64,000 nt of DNA from Prostheceraeus crozeri (GCA_907163375.1 CAJQUW010001667.1:62001-126000); one strand, 5' to 3'. Positions 28,844 through 40,460 are shown, counted from the first letter of the stretch. Translations and numbers: made by a program. The notes: generated by a model not told the origin, from the sequence alone.

Positions 28844-29665
28844 TTAGAAACAACATATTTCAGCTACACTTTTATAATCTTCTTCATTTAGAATCTTCTT
28901 TTCTAACAGTCTTTTCAATATAGCATGAATTTCATTGAAACTAGAATTATGTCCTTCTTTTATTGCAGATATTAAAATATTTAATCTATTTAGTAATTCT
29001 TGTGGATCATCTGGTAAAAATATGGTTGTTTCTGTTTTCTGTTTTTCAGATAAACCTTTTCCTACTTTAACTCCCGATGATAATAAATTTTCTAATTGTT
29101 TATAACGTTTAAGAGTTTTTACTACACCTACTCTATCTAATATAGTTTTATATTTTATTAGATCTTCAATGGCATAATTATTTAAATCTGCTCCTCTTAA
29201 AAGATCAACAAAATTTCTATCTAAACTAATAGGTTTTTTATCTGGAGTAAAAATTAATCCCCGTAAAGGTTGTGGAAATATTTCTTTACCACCAAGATAA
29301 AATCTTGCAAATAATTTTTTATCTAAAAAGAAAGTAGAATGTTCGAATAACATAGATTTTGGTAATTTTTTATCTATGTTTGCCTCTAACAAACCATAGT
29401 CATCTAATAGTGTTTTAAGTATAGGATCCGCTATATCAACACGTTTTTCATTAAGTTCTTTTTCAAGAGTTTTAAATGGTTCGACAGTTTTTTCATAATC
29501 AGTTTTTACTTCTTCAGTTAATTTTAATTGTTCAAACATATCAGATTGAATACCAGCTTTTGTCATTCTATGTTGAAGATGATTTTCTTTCATAATATTT
29601 CTTTGTTTTATTAATTCGTCTAATTGTTTTATTCTTTTAAAATTATCAGCTCTAACTTTATCCAT
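28844..29665 (-). CDS. Family B conserved late-type protein, unknown
   Basis: 273 residues. The N-terminal 90 residues are a charged coiled coil; the middle has GLIFTPDKKPISLDRNFVDLL and a YAIEDLIKYKTIL helix; the end is helical. Proteins with a coiled coil, a short globular middle and a helical region reading DL-KYK-IL are frequent in Polintons near the capsid and ATPase genes, but I do not know their function. It looks whole and shares orientation with its neighbours. Confidence 0.5.
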   Translation of the reverse strand: MDKVRADNFKRIKQLDELIKQRNIMKENHLQHRMTKAGIQSDMFEQLKLTEEVKTDYEKTVEPFKTLEKELNEKRVDIADPILKTLLDDYGLLEANIDKKLPKSMLFEHSTFFLDKKLFARFYLGGKEIFPQPLRGLIFTPDKKPISLDRNFVDLLRGADLNNYAIEDLIKYKTILDRVGVVKTLKRYKQLENLLSSGVKVGKGLSEKQKTETTIFLPDDPQELLNRLNILISAIKEGHNSSFNEIHAILKRLLEKKILNEEDYKSVAEICCF

Positions 29666-31588
29666 TTTTATATGTTAATTTTATATTATTATTTTGTGTT
29701 ATTATTTTATATTATTATTTTATGTTATATTATTTTATAATATTTTATATTGTTATATTGTTATATTTAGAAAATAGAAATTAGAAAATTAAAAAGGTAA
29801 AGTAGTTATTCCATCAGGTAAAATTTTTCTTTTATCATCAAATGGATCTAATGCTAATTTATGTTCTTCCTTTAAATACATTTTATGTTTCTTTGAATTA
29901 AGTCTATAATTATATGCTGTTTTTATTTCATTATTAAATAATGCATTTTTATAATCTTGAAATGTTATTTGATTAGCCACTGATGCCTTTGAAATTCCTT
30001 TCAATGTTTTATGTGTTTTAATATTATTAGTTGTATCATAACAGTAACATTTAGATTTTAAAAATATAGCTTCTGTTATGAAATCTTCATTTCCTTCTAA
30101 TTCATCTTTTACTTTACATAAATCAGAAGGATGAATAATATCTTTTATTTTATTAATTTCTTTATCAAGTGAAGAACCATATGGTACTGTTAATTCTAAG
30201 AAAATAGAATCGGTATCTGTAAAGTGTAATTTATAGTTTTTGCCATAAGCAGGTGCTAAATAATCATATATAAAACTATACATAAATAGTTTAGCTAATT
30301 CTAATATAGTGAAACCAATGAAATTAAACTTATCATGTTTTACAATGCTTCTTCTTAGATGAACAGCACAAAGTTCATCACTGAATCTAGTAGTTCTTTT
30401 ATATGTAGGTTTCCATGTTAAATTTTGAAATCTATCTCTATCATAAACTATTTCAATATTTTGTCTATTACGCACATTTTCTAAAGTCTTACCATAAAAT
30501 GCATTATTCATTAATTTGAAGAAAACGTTTCCAAAATCATCTTTATTTCTTTTAGCTATTTTACGTTTTTCAATATTGAACTCTATATAATTTTTTAACC
30601 ATTTAGATTTTCTATACTCTAGTTTTCGATGTATTTTGGTGAGAATCATACCATGATCTAAATACCAATCTAGCATTCTTCCTTCAACAACATACTTTCC
30701 TTTATTGCTTTGTGTTAACATAAGTTTTTTTGTTGGTCTGTATTTTTTTCGGAATTATAGATTTTTGATAATCTGAAAAATCTTCTATATTGGGAATTTT
30801 GTTTTCTGGACAGAAAGGATAATATTTTGTTGCTTCTTTTATATAATCAGGGTATACTAAATCAACTTCATATACATAACCAAAATTATTTTCACCATCA
30901 TATGTTCTTTGATAATCTAGATTATTACACCATGTCATTTCACCTGTTGGTAATTCTTGTATCATGCAAGAAGAATATAAGCTATTAAAATCATAATATA
31001 ATAAATAGTTTTCTCTCATGATTTTATCAACTGCTGCTTGACTATCTTCATTTGATATAAGTCCTTCTATATTTTGATTAAACAATTTTATAAACTGATC
31101 GCTTTCTTCTGGAGATAAAGGTTTCATTATTCCATATTCTTGTGGATTTACTTTCTTATTATAACATTTAACATATCTATTACCTAAAACTGATGAAACA
31201 CCACCTCTAATTCCAGATTCAAAAAATAATAATTTATCATATGTATTTTCTTTATAATGTTTAAGTTTAACATTTGTATGTTTTAATCCTGCTAACCATG
31301 TTAAACCTGGTGTAGAATAACAATAACATGGATCTATTCCGTAATATTCTAAACACATATCACGAAAGTTTTCAAAAAGATCAGCTAGTATTAATACATC
31401 TATCTGTAGATATTTCATTGTATAATCATACATTGTTTTACAATTTAACTCTCTCCAATTCCTTTCAGCTTCTGCATAGTCTTCTTCAGATAATTGTGAC
31501 TGTTTTAATGTTGATCTAAATTTATTTATTGGAGGAAGTTGTTCTTCTTCCATAATTTTATTCACAGAATTAAAATCTCCAGTTATAT

Positions 31589-31614
31589 CAGTCTTCGACT
31601 GTGAGCCGCAGGCT
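31589..31614. repeat. Double hairpin inside polymerase gene
   Basis: CAGTC-TTC-GACTG (31589-31601) and AGCC-GCA-GGCT (31604-31614), flanked by ATAT on both sides. It is read through in frame as part of the polymerase (CGSQSKTDITG). Confidence 0.8.
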
Positions 31615-32388
31615 ATATACTCATACGGAAATATTCCTTTTAAAGGCTTTAAATTATATTTATTTAATATTTTACATTGTTCAGATTTCAAAGTTTTTCC
31701 CATAACATCTAATGAATAAGGAGTAAAAAATCTAAATGCATCTAAAATTCTAATACAACCTAATTGCATTGAAAATATTCTTCTTCTGTTTTACACAGTA
31801 CATTTATTTTTTGTTGTTGTAATTTTTCAGATGAAAATAAATCTTTCATTACTAGATGGAAATCATATTTAGAACCATTGTAGAAATATAAAGGAACAAA
31901 GTTATATTTAAATTTATTAGCATTAAGATTACAAGAATTATGTGCTGCACCTCTATATAATCCATTTAGATGATCATGATCTTTTACCTTATCAAGATAT
32001 CTACCTTTGCCAGTTTTATATTTATTTGTAAAACCTTTTCCACAGTAATAACAATTTATTTCATCATCAAATTCTTTTCTTTTTTCATCCGTTAATGGAA
32101 GCATTGGTATATTTGTTTCAAGCAATTGTGAAAAATAATTTTGTAATTCTTCTACTTTCTTTGTAAACATTTCTGAACTTTCTTCACCATAGTATTGAAA
32201 ATATTCTGATTTAAATAAATTAGGATAATTTGAGTGAATGTACATTCCCCAACATAATGGTTTTTGTTCAAATAAATATTTTTCTTTACTTTGTTCAGCT
32301 GAACTTTTTCCAGGTGCACTTTTTTCAGGCGCACTTTTTTCAGAATTATAATTTTCAGAATTATAATTTTCAGAATTATAATTTTCAG

Positions 32389-32422
32389 AATCGGGTGAAG
32401 CCCTGGAACTTTCCGTTTGATT
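32389..32422. repeat. Double hairpin inside polymerase gene, RASP type
   Basis: GGGT-GAA-GCCC (32393-32403) followed by a decayed second arm (GAAC...GTTT), with AATC/GATT flanks as in the reference copy at 25905. In the gene frame it reads TESSRASPDS. It follows four copies of a short cagaattataattt repeat read as NYNSE. Confidence 0.75.
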
Positions 32423-34069
32423 TTTTGTCATATTAACATTATATGCTTCAAAATCACAATAAATAGTAAAGGGTACTTTATTTTTAAAATACCATTTATT
32501 ATATTCTAAATAATCATCTTTAGGAAAAGTATTTTGAACTGCTTCGTTTTGTTGACAATTCTCCAAATGTCTATTCATTTCTTCTAAAGTTCTAAAACTT
32601 GTCATACATTGAAGACAAGGAAAATTTTTATTATCTGAAGTTTTTGTAAATATAGAAACATCTTTACACAATATAAAATGACCCTGATAATATAATATAT
32701 TCGCTTGTGCTGGTTGTTTTGACTGTTCTAGTTTTTCAAATTCATCTTTATATATTTCATGTGTTTCATTAATTTCTTTTGTAATATTAAATGTATTTTG
32801 ATAATAATTTTGATTTAATATTTGTAGTTGATAAATATATTCTTTATCATATTGTTCTTTATATTGTTGTAGACATTTTTTTAAAGATTCATTTATTTTT
32901 TGATTGGTTTCATTTTCTTCATTATTTTCTTCATTTAATTTTTTATTATTTTCTTCATTTAATTTTTGAATTGTTTCTATCTTATTTTGATATTTATGGT
33001 GATATTCTTGTAGTAACATTTTTGTTTGTTGTTGATAATCTATTTTACATTTTTGTAAACTTTTATTTAAATTTTCTAATTTTTGTTGATATTCTGAAGA
33101 TAAAGATGAATATTTGTAATTATAATCATCAGTACGTCCTTTATAATTATTATGATTAATCATTATTGGTGATAGTGTTTTAACAAGTTCAAATTTTTCA
33201 GTACATATTATATTTCCTTGGTAAAAAATATTATGATGCATGTAATTTCCTCTATCATTATATACTATTTCTGATTGGCATAAATTTTTATTATTCAAAT
33301 AAAATTTTTTTGAATCTGAGTAAAGTGGAGTAATTTTACAAATAGAAACATAATTCACATTTAATTCAAAAACATTTACTTCTATTAAATTTTTATTCTT
33401 TTTATGAAACTTTATTAACCTATTATAATCATATGGAAATTCATGTAAACCATCCGAAAGATCAAATTCCTTTATATATTCTTCTTTATTATAATGACTT
33501 AGTCTTTCTTTATGATATTTTGCAGGATGTAAATGTGCTATAATACTCCACAGAAAACAATAATCATCTTCATTTTTTATGTTGATTAATTGAGGTGAAC
33601 TGAAAGGTAAAGGAACATAACTACCACCAGTATTATTTTTATATTTATCAATTACTATTTTCTTAGATAGTATTTTAACAAATCTCCAACCAGATTCACT
33701 TAACTGGGCTTCAATTATACAATTTTCTAATTTAAGTATCATCGATTGAAATATGGGTTGTATATTATTTACATTATGAATTTCTTGTGACTTTGTAAAA
33801 TGTCCTTGTATTATTTCTTTAGGAATTCCATCAGATCCATTTTTTGTATAAAGTACTTCTACATTCATATAACATTTGAAAGATTTCTTAAATATATTAG
33901 AAAAGTTGGTTAGAATATCAGAAAAAGTTTCATCGGTTTCATTATATTCAACCGATTCATTAAATAAATATTTTATATCTGTTACGGCTTCATCGGTTCG
34001 TTCAGCTTCATCAAATTCATCTATTTCGTTAAATTCATCAGTATCACTAAATAAATATCTTCCATCTGA

Positions 34070-34101
34070 TACGGGCGAAGCCCTAGAACATTCGGTTCGT
34101 A
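34070..34101. repeat. Double hairpin inside polymerase gene, RASP type
   Basis: GGGC-GAA-GCCC (34073-34083) and GAAC-ATTCG-GTTC (34086-34098), flanked by TAC and GTA. In the polymerase frame it reads RTECSRASPVS. It sits within an acidic low-complexity stretch near the N-terminus. Confidence 0.8.
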
Positions 34102-34495
34102 CATGTTCATCTTCACTATTAAAAACTTTTTTATATTCCGAATGTGAATAATCATCAAACATTTTTTTAACTTTTATATCAGTAGGCAATGTTTCTAGAT
34201 AGTTTTTATAACTATTTAATTCTAATATATTTCCTTCATCAACTCGTTCTACATTTTGTAAATGCATTTTACTTTGTAGATGAGATTGATAACTTCTTTT
34301 TGTTTGTAATTTTTTTTCACATAAGACACAATAAAATTTTTTCATTTTTTATTTTTTTAAAGAAAAAATTTGTGTTTTAGTTTTTTTTAAAAAAAATTTT
34401 TGTTTTAATTTTTAGAGAAAAAAAATTCGACCTTCGGTTCGATTATGATAAATTTGTTTAATTATGATAAATTTGTTTAATTATGATAAATTTGT

Positions 34496-36070
34496 TTAAT
34501 TATTAAGTATTTCACTAACACCATTTATTAATGGTTTTATATCATTAAAAGTTTTTTTGGCTTCAACAAATGTAGATTTGGCATCAGAAAATGTAGATTT
34601 AACATCAGATATTATTGGTGTTGCTTTTCTTAAAGCGTTTCTAACATCATTTATTGCAATTTTTAAATAGTTTAATGTTTCATTATCTTGTAATCTTTTT
34701 GGTATTGGTATACCAAATTTTGCATTTAAATAATGATCAAAATAAAAATAAAATGTATCAGGAATAATTTTTAGTGGTACTTTTGCTTCAGACTCTAAAA
34801 AGATAATTATTTGTTCTATAACTTGATTTGATAAATGTTTTGTATTTGCATACATTCTAATATCAAAATCTTGAGAGTTATTATAGATTTCATGTTCGGT
34901 ATCTACTAATATATTTAAATCTTTATCATATACTTGCATATGTCCACTTATGGTGTCAACACGTATTATTCCATATTTATGTTGTGTATAATATGATAAA
35001 GGCATATTCATTTTATAATTTTTATTAATATCATTAAAGAATGCTGCATTATTTTGTGTAGTTGTAAAAAATGTTTGAATGTTTTCTCTAATCTTATTAT
35101 CTACATCACAAGCTTTATGAGCTAATACAACTATTTCAATATTTTGATGTCTTCCTTTTGTAAATATTTCTGACATATTTTTTTGTTTTGATAAACTTGC
35201 AACATCATCTAAAATTAATAAAGATTTATTTTCAGGTGTACCAGCAAAACTTTCCATATCTTGTAACTCATCTAATTGTTTATCATTATAGACGTTTGTA
35301 AAAGTTGGCCATTCAGAAGTATGCATACAAAAAATATGTACTTTTGTTTCGTCCTTATAATATTGATTTATATATTTTTTAATAAACGTAGTCTTACCAC
35401 TTCCAGTTTTACCGTAAACAATGAAATGTCAATTTTCTTGATACATTTTACCTTGTTTAATATTTTTATTATTAGTTTTATCCTTAATGTTATCCTCCTC
35501 AGTCTTCCATCCTTTAAAAGTTTTTATTTCTTGTTTATAAAAATTTATTCTCTTTTGTTCCTCTGTTAGAAAGTAACCCCATTGATTTCCAATACATATA
35601 AGAAGATGATAAATAAAAAATATTAAAATACATGCTAACAATATTTTTATACAATGAAATTTTAAAAAATTCCAAAGACGTGTAAGATCTGATTGTGGTA
35701 TTTTTTTATTAAGAGATGAATTAGGGGGTAGTGTTTCTAAATATCTTTTATTATATATTTTTTTATCTATATTATTATATGTATTTTTATCTATATTTTT
35801 ATCTATATTATTATATATATTATTACCTATAGTATTATATCTAGGATTATATCTAGGATTATCCACAATATTACTAATATCATTTAGATTAGGATCTTGA
35901 GGAGTTAGTGTATCTTGAAACTCAGTGTTATTTATATAATTATTTATCATTTCATTTATTGCATTAAGAGATTTATGACGACTTAGATTACTTTTATTAC
36001 TTTTATCACTTTTATTACTTTTAATTATAACCGGTGAATATAAATCTTCCAAATTTTCGCTTTTATTCAT
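34496..36070 (-). pseudogene. Second P-loop ATPase with membrane segment (broken)
   Basis: Region encoding, in order, a low-complexity Asn/Lys/Ser-rich N-terminus, one strong membrane-spanning segment (IKILLACILIFFIYHLLICIG), a short linker, and a P-loop ATPase with Walker A YGKTGSGKTTF, Walker B SLLILDDVAS and a following IFTKGRHQNIEIVVLAH signature like that of the FtsK/HerA group. The C-terminus has repeated DAKSTF-type helices. Whether the membrane part and the ATPase form one gene is my inference from order and spacing; the reading is interrupted about once. It is distinct from the packaging ATPase at 27072-27835. Confidence 0.65.
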
Positions 36071-36289
36071 TTATTATTTTTTAAATAAAAAATTTAGGAG
36101 TTATTATTTGTTGATTCCGGACTAGCATTCTTACACTCTAATGAGTGTTTTTAACCTCTGTAGAACCTCCGGAATGTGTCGGAATTTTTGTTCCTATACT
36201 CAAAAGAAGTATTTTTATACCTCTCCTCTCTTAAGAATGCTTAAGAATATTTTAATAAAATAATATTTTATTCTTTATAAAAAAATAAT
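36071..36289. other. Gap with imperfect hairpins
   Basis: Contains the hairpin ACACTC-TAAT-GAGTGT (about 36134-36149) and the dispersed pair ttccgga/tccggaa. No gene. Possibly a regulatory or replication-related spot, without proof. Confidence 0.35.
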
Positions 36290-36475
36290 ATTTTACTATA
36301 TATAAGATTATTTTAGTAGAAATACAACTATTTTAGTAGAAATACAACTATTTTAGTAGAAATACAACTATTTTAATATATAAGACTATTTTAATATATA
36401 AGACTATTTTAATATATAAGACTATTTTAATATATAAGACTATTTTAATATATAAGACTATTTTAATAGAAATAC
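36290..36475. repeat. Short tandem repeats
   Basis: Three copies of a 21-bp unit (attttagtagaaatacaact) followed by about six copies of an 18-bp unit (attttaatatataagact), ending at the stop of the next minus-strand gene. Confidence 0.85.
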
Positions 36476-37317
36476 TAATAAAAAGTATTTATACGTTGAT
36501 GAAGATTTGGAATATTTTGATTTGGAATATTTTGATTTGGAATATTTTGATTTAAATCTTCATTAAGTTTTGGACATAGTGTTACATGTCTTGGAAAATT
36601 TTTCTTTAATATAATTTTTTGACAACCTCTACATTTAACTTTTTCTTTTAAACAATCCTTACACTTATATTTACTATCATAAAACTCTGTCTTAGGTTTA
36701 GTATTTTGACAACTTGTACATTGTCTTGTAGAACTTATACAAGAATTATAATGATTAGTAATTCCTTGAATTGTAAAATATTTATTACAATTACGACATA
36801 ACTGATCTTTCATTTTATCTTTTTTTTCTTTTTTAACCTCTTCTGTTTGTTCACATATTTTTAAATGACGTGCAAAATTTTTGGACGTTATATTTTTATT
36901 ACAACCAGAACATTTTTTCGTATCCCCTTTCACAGATTTATTATTTGGATTTACATGATTATTTTGAGTAAGGGGATTATTTGGATTTACATGATTATTT
37001 TGAGTAAAAGGATTATTTGGATTTACATGATTATTTTGAGTAAAAGGTTTATTATTATTTTGCCTAGGTGTATTTTTTCTAGGTGTATTTTTTCTAGCGG
37101 TATAAAGATTTTGCCCCTGATCTGAAATAAATAAATGTTTTAATTTTTGTAATGGTTGTTCCAGTTGATTATTATTAGATTGAATACCATCATACTGTTT
37201 TTTATAAAAGTTACTTCGATTAATTTTCCCACATGATGTATTTTTAATATGAGTAAACAACATAGTTGGGTTTAAAAAATCTACTCCACAAACTTGACAA
37301 ATTTGAGTCATTTCCAT
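36475..37317 (-). CDS. Family B multi-zinc-finger protein
   Basis: About 281 residues from the ATG at 37317. It has an N-terminal C2HC finger (CQVCGVDFLNPTMLFTHIKNTSC), three tandem copies of a 10-residue NPFTQNNHVN repeat, then further Cys/His fingers (CSGCNKNITSKNFARHLKIC, CRNCNKYF, CTSCQNTK, CKDC, CRGCQKIILKKNFPRHVTLC), and a tail of three NQNIPNQ repeats. A nucleic-acid-binding role is likely. I moved the start downstream of the longest possible one because that would overlap the divergent gene at 37362. The repeats are recent at DNA level. Confidence 0.65.
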   Translation of the reverse strand: MEMTQICQVCGVDFLNPTMLFTHIKNTSCGKINRSNFYKKQYDGIQSNNNQLEQPLQKLKHLFISDQGQNLYTARKNTPRKNTPRQNNNKPFTQNNHVNPNNPFTQNNHVNPNNPLTQNNHVNPNNKSVKGDTKKCSGCNKNITSKNFARHLKICEQTEEVKKEKKDKMKDQLCRNCNKYFTIQGITNHYNSCISSTRQCTSCQNTKPKTEFYDSKYKCKDCLKEKVKCRGCQKIILKKNFPRHVTLCPKLNEDLNQNIPNQNIPNQNIPNLHQRINTFY

Positions 37318-37361
37318 TTTTATTTTTATTAGAAAAAAATTTCCTTTTTTATTGTTAAAAA

Positions 37362-38249
37362 ATGATGTTACCAAATGTTGGTGGAGGTGCATATATCCCG
37401 AATAATCGTGAATTAGAAATAGAGATAGAAAATTATATTATGAAAACTGGAGACGTTTTATCTGGTCCATTGCATCTTTCTATTCTTCCGCAACAAAATA
37501 CAGAGTTAACAAATAAACAATATGTTGATACACAAATCAATGACTTAAAGGAAAAATATATAAACGTTGTTATGGTTCCGCTGATGAACGAATTAAAGTT
37601 GCTTAAACTTAATGACAAATCATTAAACGAAAAATTATCAAAACTTGATAAAAAGGATAGAGAGCTAGAAGCAGATATAGCAAAACTTTTTAAAAAGATT
37701 TCAGAACAATCGAAAATTTTAATATTACTTTCTTTAAATTTAAAATCTGCAGTCATTAAAAATAAACATCAGATACAACTATTGAAAGAACAATTAGAAG
37801 ATGAAATAGAAAAACTACCTGAAAGAATTAAAAAAAATTTAAAGCAGTTGCAAACTACATTCCAAAAAAGTGTTGATGAATTGAGTTCTAAAATTACTCA
37901 ACAAATGAAAAAGATGAATAGAATAATAAATGAAGTAAACTCACTTAATGAAAAAGTTGATAAAATGAAAACTCTTAAAATCAATTTAGAAAATGAATTA
38001 AAGAAAAATTTACAAGAAAACTCTAAAGAAAATAAAGAACAGTTAGATTCTGTTAAAAGACAATTAGATGTTCTTAAAATTAAGTTAAATGCACTTAAAA
38101 CGGCGTTGAAGATGAATCAGGAGAAAATGCAAGTTAATAGAAAAGAAATTAAAGTACATCACACGCTGCTTGACGCAATAGATAAAGTGCAACAGTCAAT
38201 TAATAAAGTTATCTCGAAGTTGTTGTCCATTCACAAACGTAAATCTTAA
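37362..38249 (+). CDS. Family B fibre-like coiled-coil protein
   Basis: 295 residues. Near residues 27-60 is the pattern MKTGDVLSGPLHLS followed by NTELTNKQYVDTQI, the hallmark of trimeric fibre proteins of phages and adenovirus-like particles. The rest is an almost unbroken coiled coil of heptads to the C-terminus. I infer a particle fibre or spike. It is divergent from the zinc-finger gene and followed by a pair of double hairpins. It looks whole. Confidence 0.65.
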   Translation: MMLPNVGGGAYIPNNRELEIEIENYIMKTGDVLSGPLHLSILPQQNTELTNKQYVDTQINDLKEKYINVVMVPLMNELKLLKLNDKSLNEKLSKLDKKDRELEADIAKLFKKISEQSKILILLSLNLKSAVIKNKHQIQLLKEQLEDEIEKLPERIKKNLKQLQTTFQKSVDELSSKITQQMKKMNRIINEVNSLNEKVDKMKTLKINLENELKKNLQENSKENKEQLDSVKRQLDVLKIKLNALKTALKMNQEKMQVNRKEIKVHHTLLDAIDKVQQSINKVISKLLSIHKRKS

Positions 38250-38313
38250 TCGGAGCGAAGCTCCTCAGGTTACTAACCAATCGGAGCGAAGCTCCTCGAG
38301 GCTTTAGCCGATC
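38250..38313. repeat. Two tandem double hairpins
   Basis: First: GGAGC-GAA-GCTCC (38253-38265) and GGTT-ACT-AACC (38269-38279). Second: GGAGC-GAA-GCTCC (38284-38296) and GGCT-TT-AGCC (38301-38310), enclosed by ATC (38281-38283) and GAT (38311-38313). They lie just after the fibre-like gene stop. Confidence 0.88.
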
Positions 38314-38353
38314 GTAAATATTTTTTCTCAAAAGTCAAATTTAATCCTAAAAA

Positions 38354-38890
38354 ATGCCTATAATTTATAAACACAATCTTAAACATTTTGCTTCAAATCA
38401 AAAAATTGCTCATGAACCACGTATGAATCCTGTTTATCATTATGATAATAGAGAAACAGTCGGAACAGAAAAGTTCCTAGGCACCGCAGGTGCCGTTCAC
38501 ACGGAAGGAGCTGGGATCTTCTCTGGTATTGGTAGTATCGTTAACTTAATTAAAAATAATAAAGATTTGATTACATCTGCTGCAAAAGGAGCAGCTGCTA
38601 TAGGTAGTACAGCTAGTGCAATATCAAATGCTGTTAAATCACAAAACGAATTAAAACAACTAGAAGCTATTCGTAAACTCAAGAATGATTCTGAAGAACT
38701 AAAAAAAATAAAAAAACTTTCAGATGAAACAAAGAACAAAATTGCTAACATAGCTGTTGATGGTGATAGTAAACATATTGAAAATAAAAATAATAAAAAA
38801 ACAATTGAAGAAATAAGAGGTAATGGCGTGAGCAGCAACCTTCGGTCTAACCAGCAAAGCTGTAGCGGAGCTGGTCTAGCAAAATTCTAA
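38354..38890 (+). CDS. Family B small capsid-associated protein, unknown
   Basis: 178 residues. A weakly hydrophobic Gly/Ala-rich helix (GIGSIVNLIKNNKDLITSAAKGAAAIG) is followed by charged helices and a Ser/Gly-rich tail. This layout is like pVI/pX-type membrane-active capsid proteins and fits the position directly before the major capsid gene. A hairpin with a 6-bp stem (GGCACC-GCA-GGTGCC, 38480-38494) lies in frame within it, and a further hairpin cluster lies over its last codons. Confidence 0.5.
   Translation: MPIIYKHNLKHFASNQKIAHEPRMNPVYHYDNRETVGTEKFLGTAGAVHTEGAGIFSGIGSIVNLIKNNKDLITSAAKGAAAIGSTASAISNAVKSQNELKQLEAIRKLKNDSEELKKIKKLSDETKNKIANIAVDGDSKHIENKNNKKTIEEIRGNGVSSNLRSNQQSCSGAGLAKF
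38480..38494. repeat. In-frame hairpin in capsid-associated gene
   Basis: GGCACC-GCA-GGTGCC, read as LGTAGAV in the gene frame. A weaker second arm (CCGT-TCAC-ACGG) overlaps it to the right. Confidence 0.7.
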
Positions 38891-38960
38891 AAATTATATT
38901 TTAGTAAAATTTTTTTTCTATCTGTGAGAAAAACAAAAAGTCAAATTATTTTTTATAAAA

Positions 38961-40295
38961 ATGTCTTCGCTTATCGAAAATAAATTTAGATTAGACGATC
39001 CTCCGTTCGTCAGTTATAATCAAAAAAAGAATGACTATATAAGAATTGCTATGAATCCCGGATCTTCCAGTAGAGTAAATACTGGAGGAGATTTAATCTT
39101 TGAAGTTGATAATCAGCAGAGTTATTTATATTTACCTGATTCATTTTTACACTGTGAATATTCTCTATATTCTGATGCTAATTTTACAACACCATTACCA
39201 GATACCGATAATATTACACTAGAGAATAATTTCTTTCCAAGATTATTTACACAAATGCGTTTAGATGTTGCAACTCAAAATATAGAAACAATAAGTGATT
39301 CTCCAGGTGTAATTGATACAATGCTTAGATTTGTAATAATTGGTGAAAATAATAAAAAGCATGAAATCGAAGGTTGGTTTCCTGATACTAATGATGGCAT
39401 AATTATTGAGGATTTAACTCACGCTGGAACAGATGCCGCAGGAATTGCGAAAGATGTAGAAAATATTGCAAAACATTTAAATAAAACAAATAATGAAGCA
39501 TATAAAGAAAGACGTGAATTTAACAAAAAAAGTAAACAGACAGTAAATTGGTCATTGTCTCCATTATTCGGTTATTTAGATTATGATAAAATATCATATC
39601 AATTAAAATTTAAATTAATAATTCATCGTACAGCAAATAATGAATTAATCTTTTTTGGTAAGACTGGAAAAAAAGCATATTTAAAAATTGATAGACTTGA
39701 ATGGTGGATTAAGCATATTACTCCTAGTTTAGAGATTGAAACAGCTATTGCTAAAAGATTAAATACTAACAAACCAATTCCAGTTAATTTTCTAAAGAGA
39801 ACTGCTAGTTCAGTAACTTTTTCCGAACAAAGATTTAACTGGCATTTTACTAGAACTGCGAATACTCCAAGATATTTATTACTAACATTTCAAAGAAATA
39901 ATTCTCCAAGTTTTGATAAGAACAATAATATTTTTCATATTAATACAATTCGAAGTTTACAAGTTTCATTAAATCAAACTCGATATCCAATTGATCCATT
40001 AAGATTCGATGATACCAATAATCAATTTATGGAAGGATATGATTCTTATCGAAATCTTTGTATAGAATTTGGAGTTGAACCACAATTAACTCCTGGAGAT
40101 TGGAGACATTTATATCCAATTTTCTGTTTCGATTTAAGTGCACAATCTGAAGATATTATTAAAAATGGTTGTGATGTAACAATTAATATTGAAAAGAAAG
40201 ATTCCACAACTTCATTGATGGCTTATGGTTTATTGCTAGAAGATGTAAAATATTCTATTGAAATTCTTAATGGGAAGATGACTAGAATAAATTAA
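38961..40295 (+). CDS. Family B major capsid protein
   Basis: 444 residues, double-jelly-roll major capsid type. The segments GGDLIFEVDNQQSYLYLPDSF, NNFFPRLFTQMRLDV and the late LYPIFCFDLSAQSEDI are typical of Polinton capsid proteins: two sheet-rich halves joined by a helical linker (IAKDVENIAKHLNKTNNEAYKERREF). It is diverged from the family A capsid to the point that only the fold-level pattern is shared. It looks whole. It is flanked by the pVI-like genes, the usual Polinton order. Confidence 0.85.
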   Translation: MSSLIENKFRLDDPPFVSYNQKKNDYIRIAMNPGSSSRVNTGGDLIFEVDNQQSYLYLPDSFLHCEYSLYSDANFTTPLPDTDNITLENNFFPRLFTQMRLDVATQNIETISDSPGVIDTMLRFVIIGENNKKHEIEGWFPDTNDGIIIEDLTHAGTDAAGIAKDVENIAKHLNKTNNEAYKERREFNKKSKQTVNWSLSPLFGYLDYDKISYQLKFKLIIHRTANNELIFFGKTGKKAYLKIDRLEWWIKHITPSLEIETAIAKRLNTNKPIPVNFLKRTASSVTFSEQRFNWHFTRTANTPRYLLLTFQRNNSPSFDKNNNIFHINTIRSLQVSLNQTRYPIDPLRFDDTNNQFMEGYDSYRNLCIEFGVEPQLTPGDWRHLYPIFCFDLSAQSEDIIKNGCDVTINIEKKDSTTSLMAYGLLLEDVKYSIEILNGKMTRIN

Positions 40296-40450
40296 TTAAA
40301 ATTTTTTCATAACTAGAATAGATTAAAAATTCTTAACTTAAAATTTTTCATAACTAGAATAGATTAAAAATTCTTAACTTAAAAATTTTTCATAACTAGA
40401 ATAGATTAAAAATTTTGATAACTTAAAATTTTTTGTTAACTTAAAATTTT
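40296..40450. repeat. Tandem AT-rich repeats after capsid gene
   Basis: About three copies of a roughly 42-bp unit containing cataactagaatagattaa between the capsid gene and the next one. Confidence 0.8.
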
Positions 40451-40460
40451 TTTATTAAAA

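Larger units (their letters stand above)
29789..34345 (-). pseudogene. Family B protein-primed DNA polymerase B (broken)
   Basis: Protein-primed family B polymerase. Visible in order: N-terminal C2H2 finger (FYCVLCEKKLQTKRSYQSH), acidic region, a domain starting LINIKNEDDYCFLWSIIAHLHP that recurs in Polinton polymerases, a glutamine-rich coiled coil, exonuclease motif FTIYCDFEAYN, zinc motif CYYCGKGF with KDHDHLNGLYRGAAH, then polymerase motifs LLYYDFNSLYSSCM (A), FKLMNNAFYGKTLENV (B) and FTDTDSIFLEL (C). The frame has about two interruptions. Two double hairpins of related sequence and a third distinct one lie within the coding region, each read in frame. Gene length exceeds the family A polymerase mainly because of the long N-terminal region. 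Confidence 0.87.

Noticed and set aside
32791-33159. Plus-strand hydrophobic frame of 122 codons opposite the polymerase
   Set aside because: Shadow of the glutamine/asparagine-rich coiled coil coded on the other strand in AT-rich DNA.
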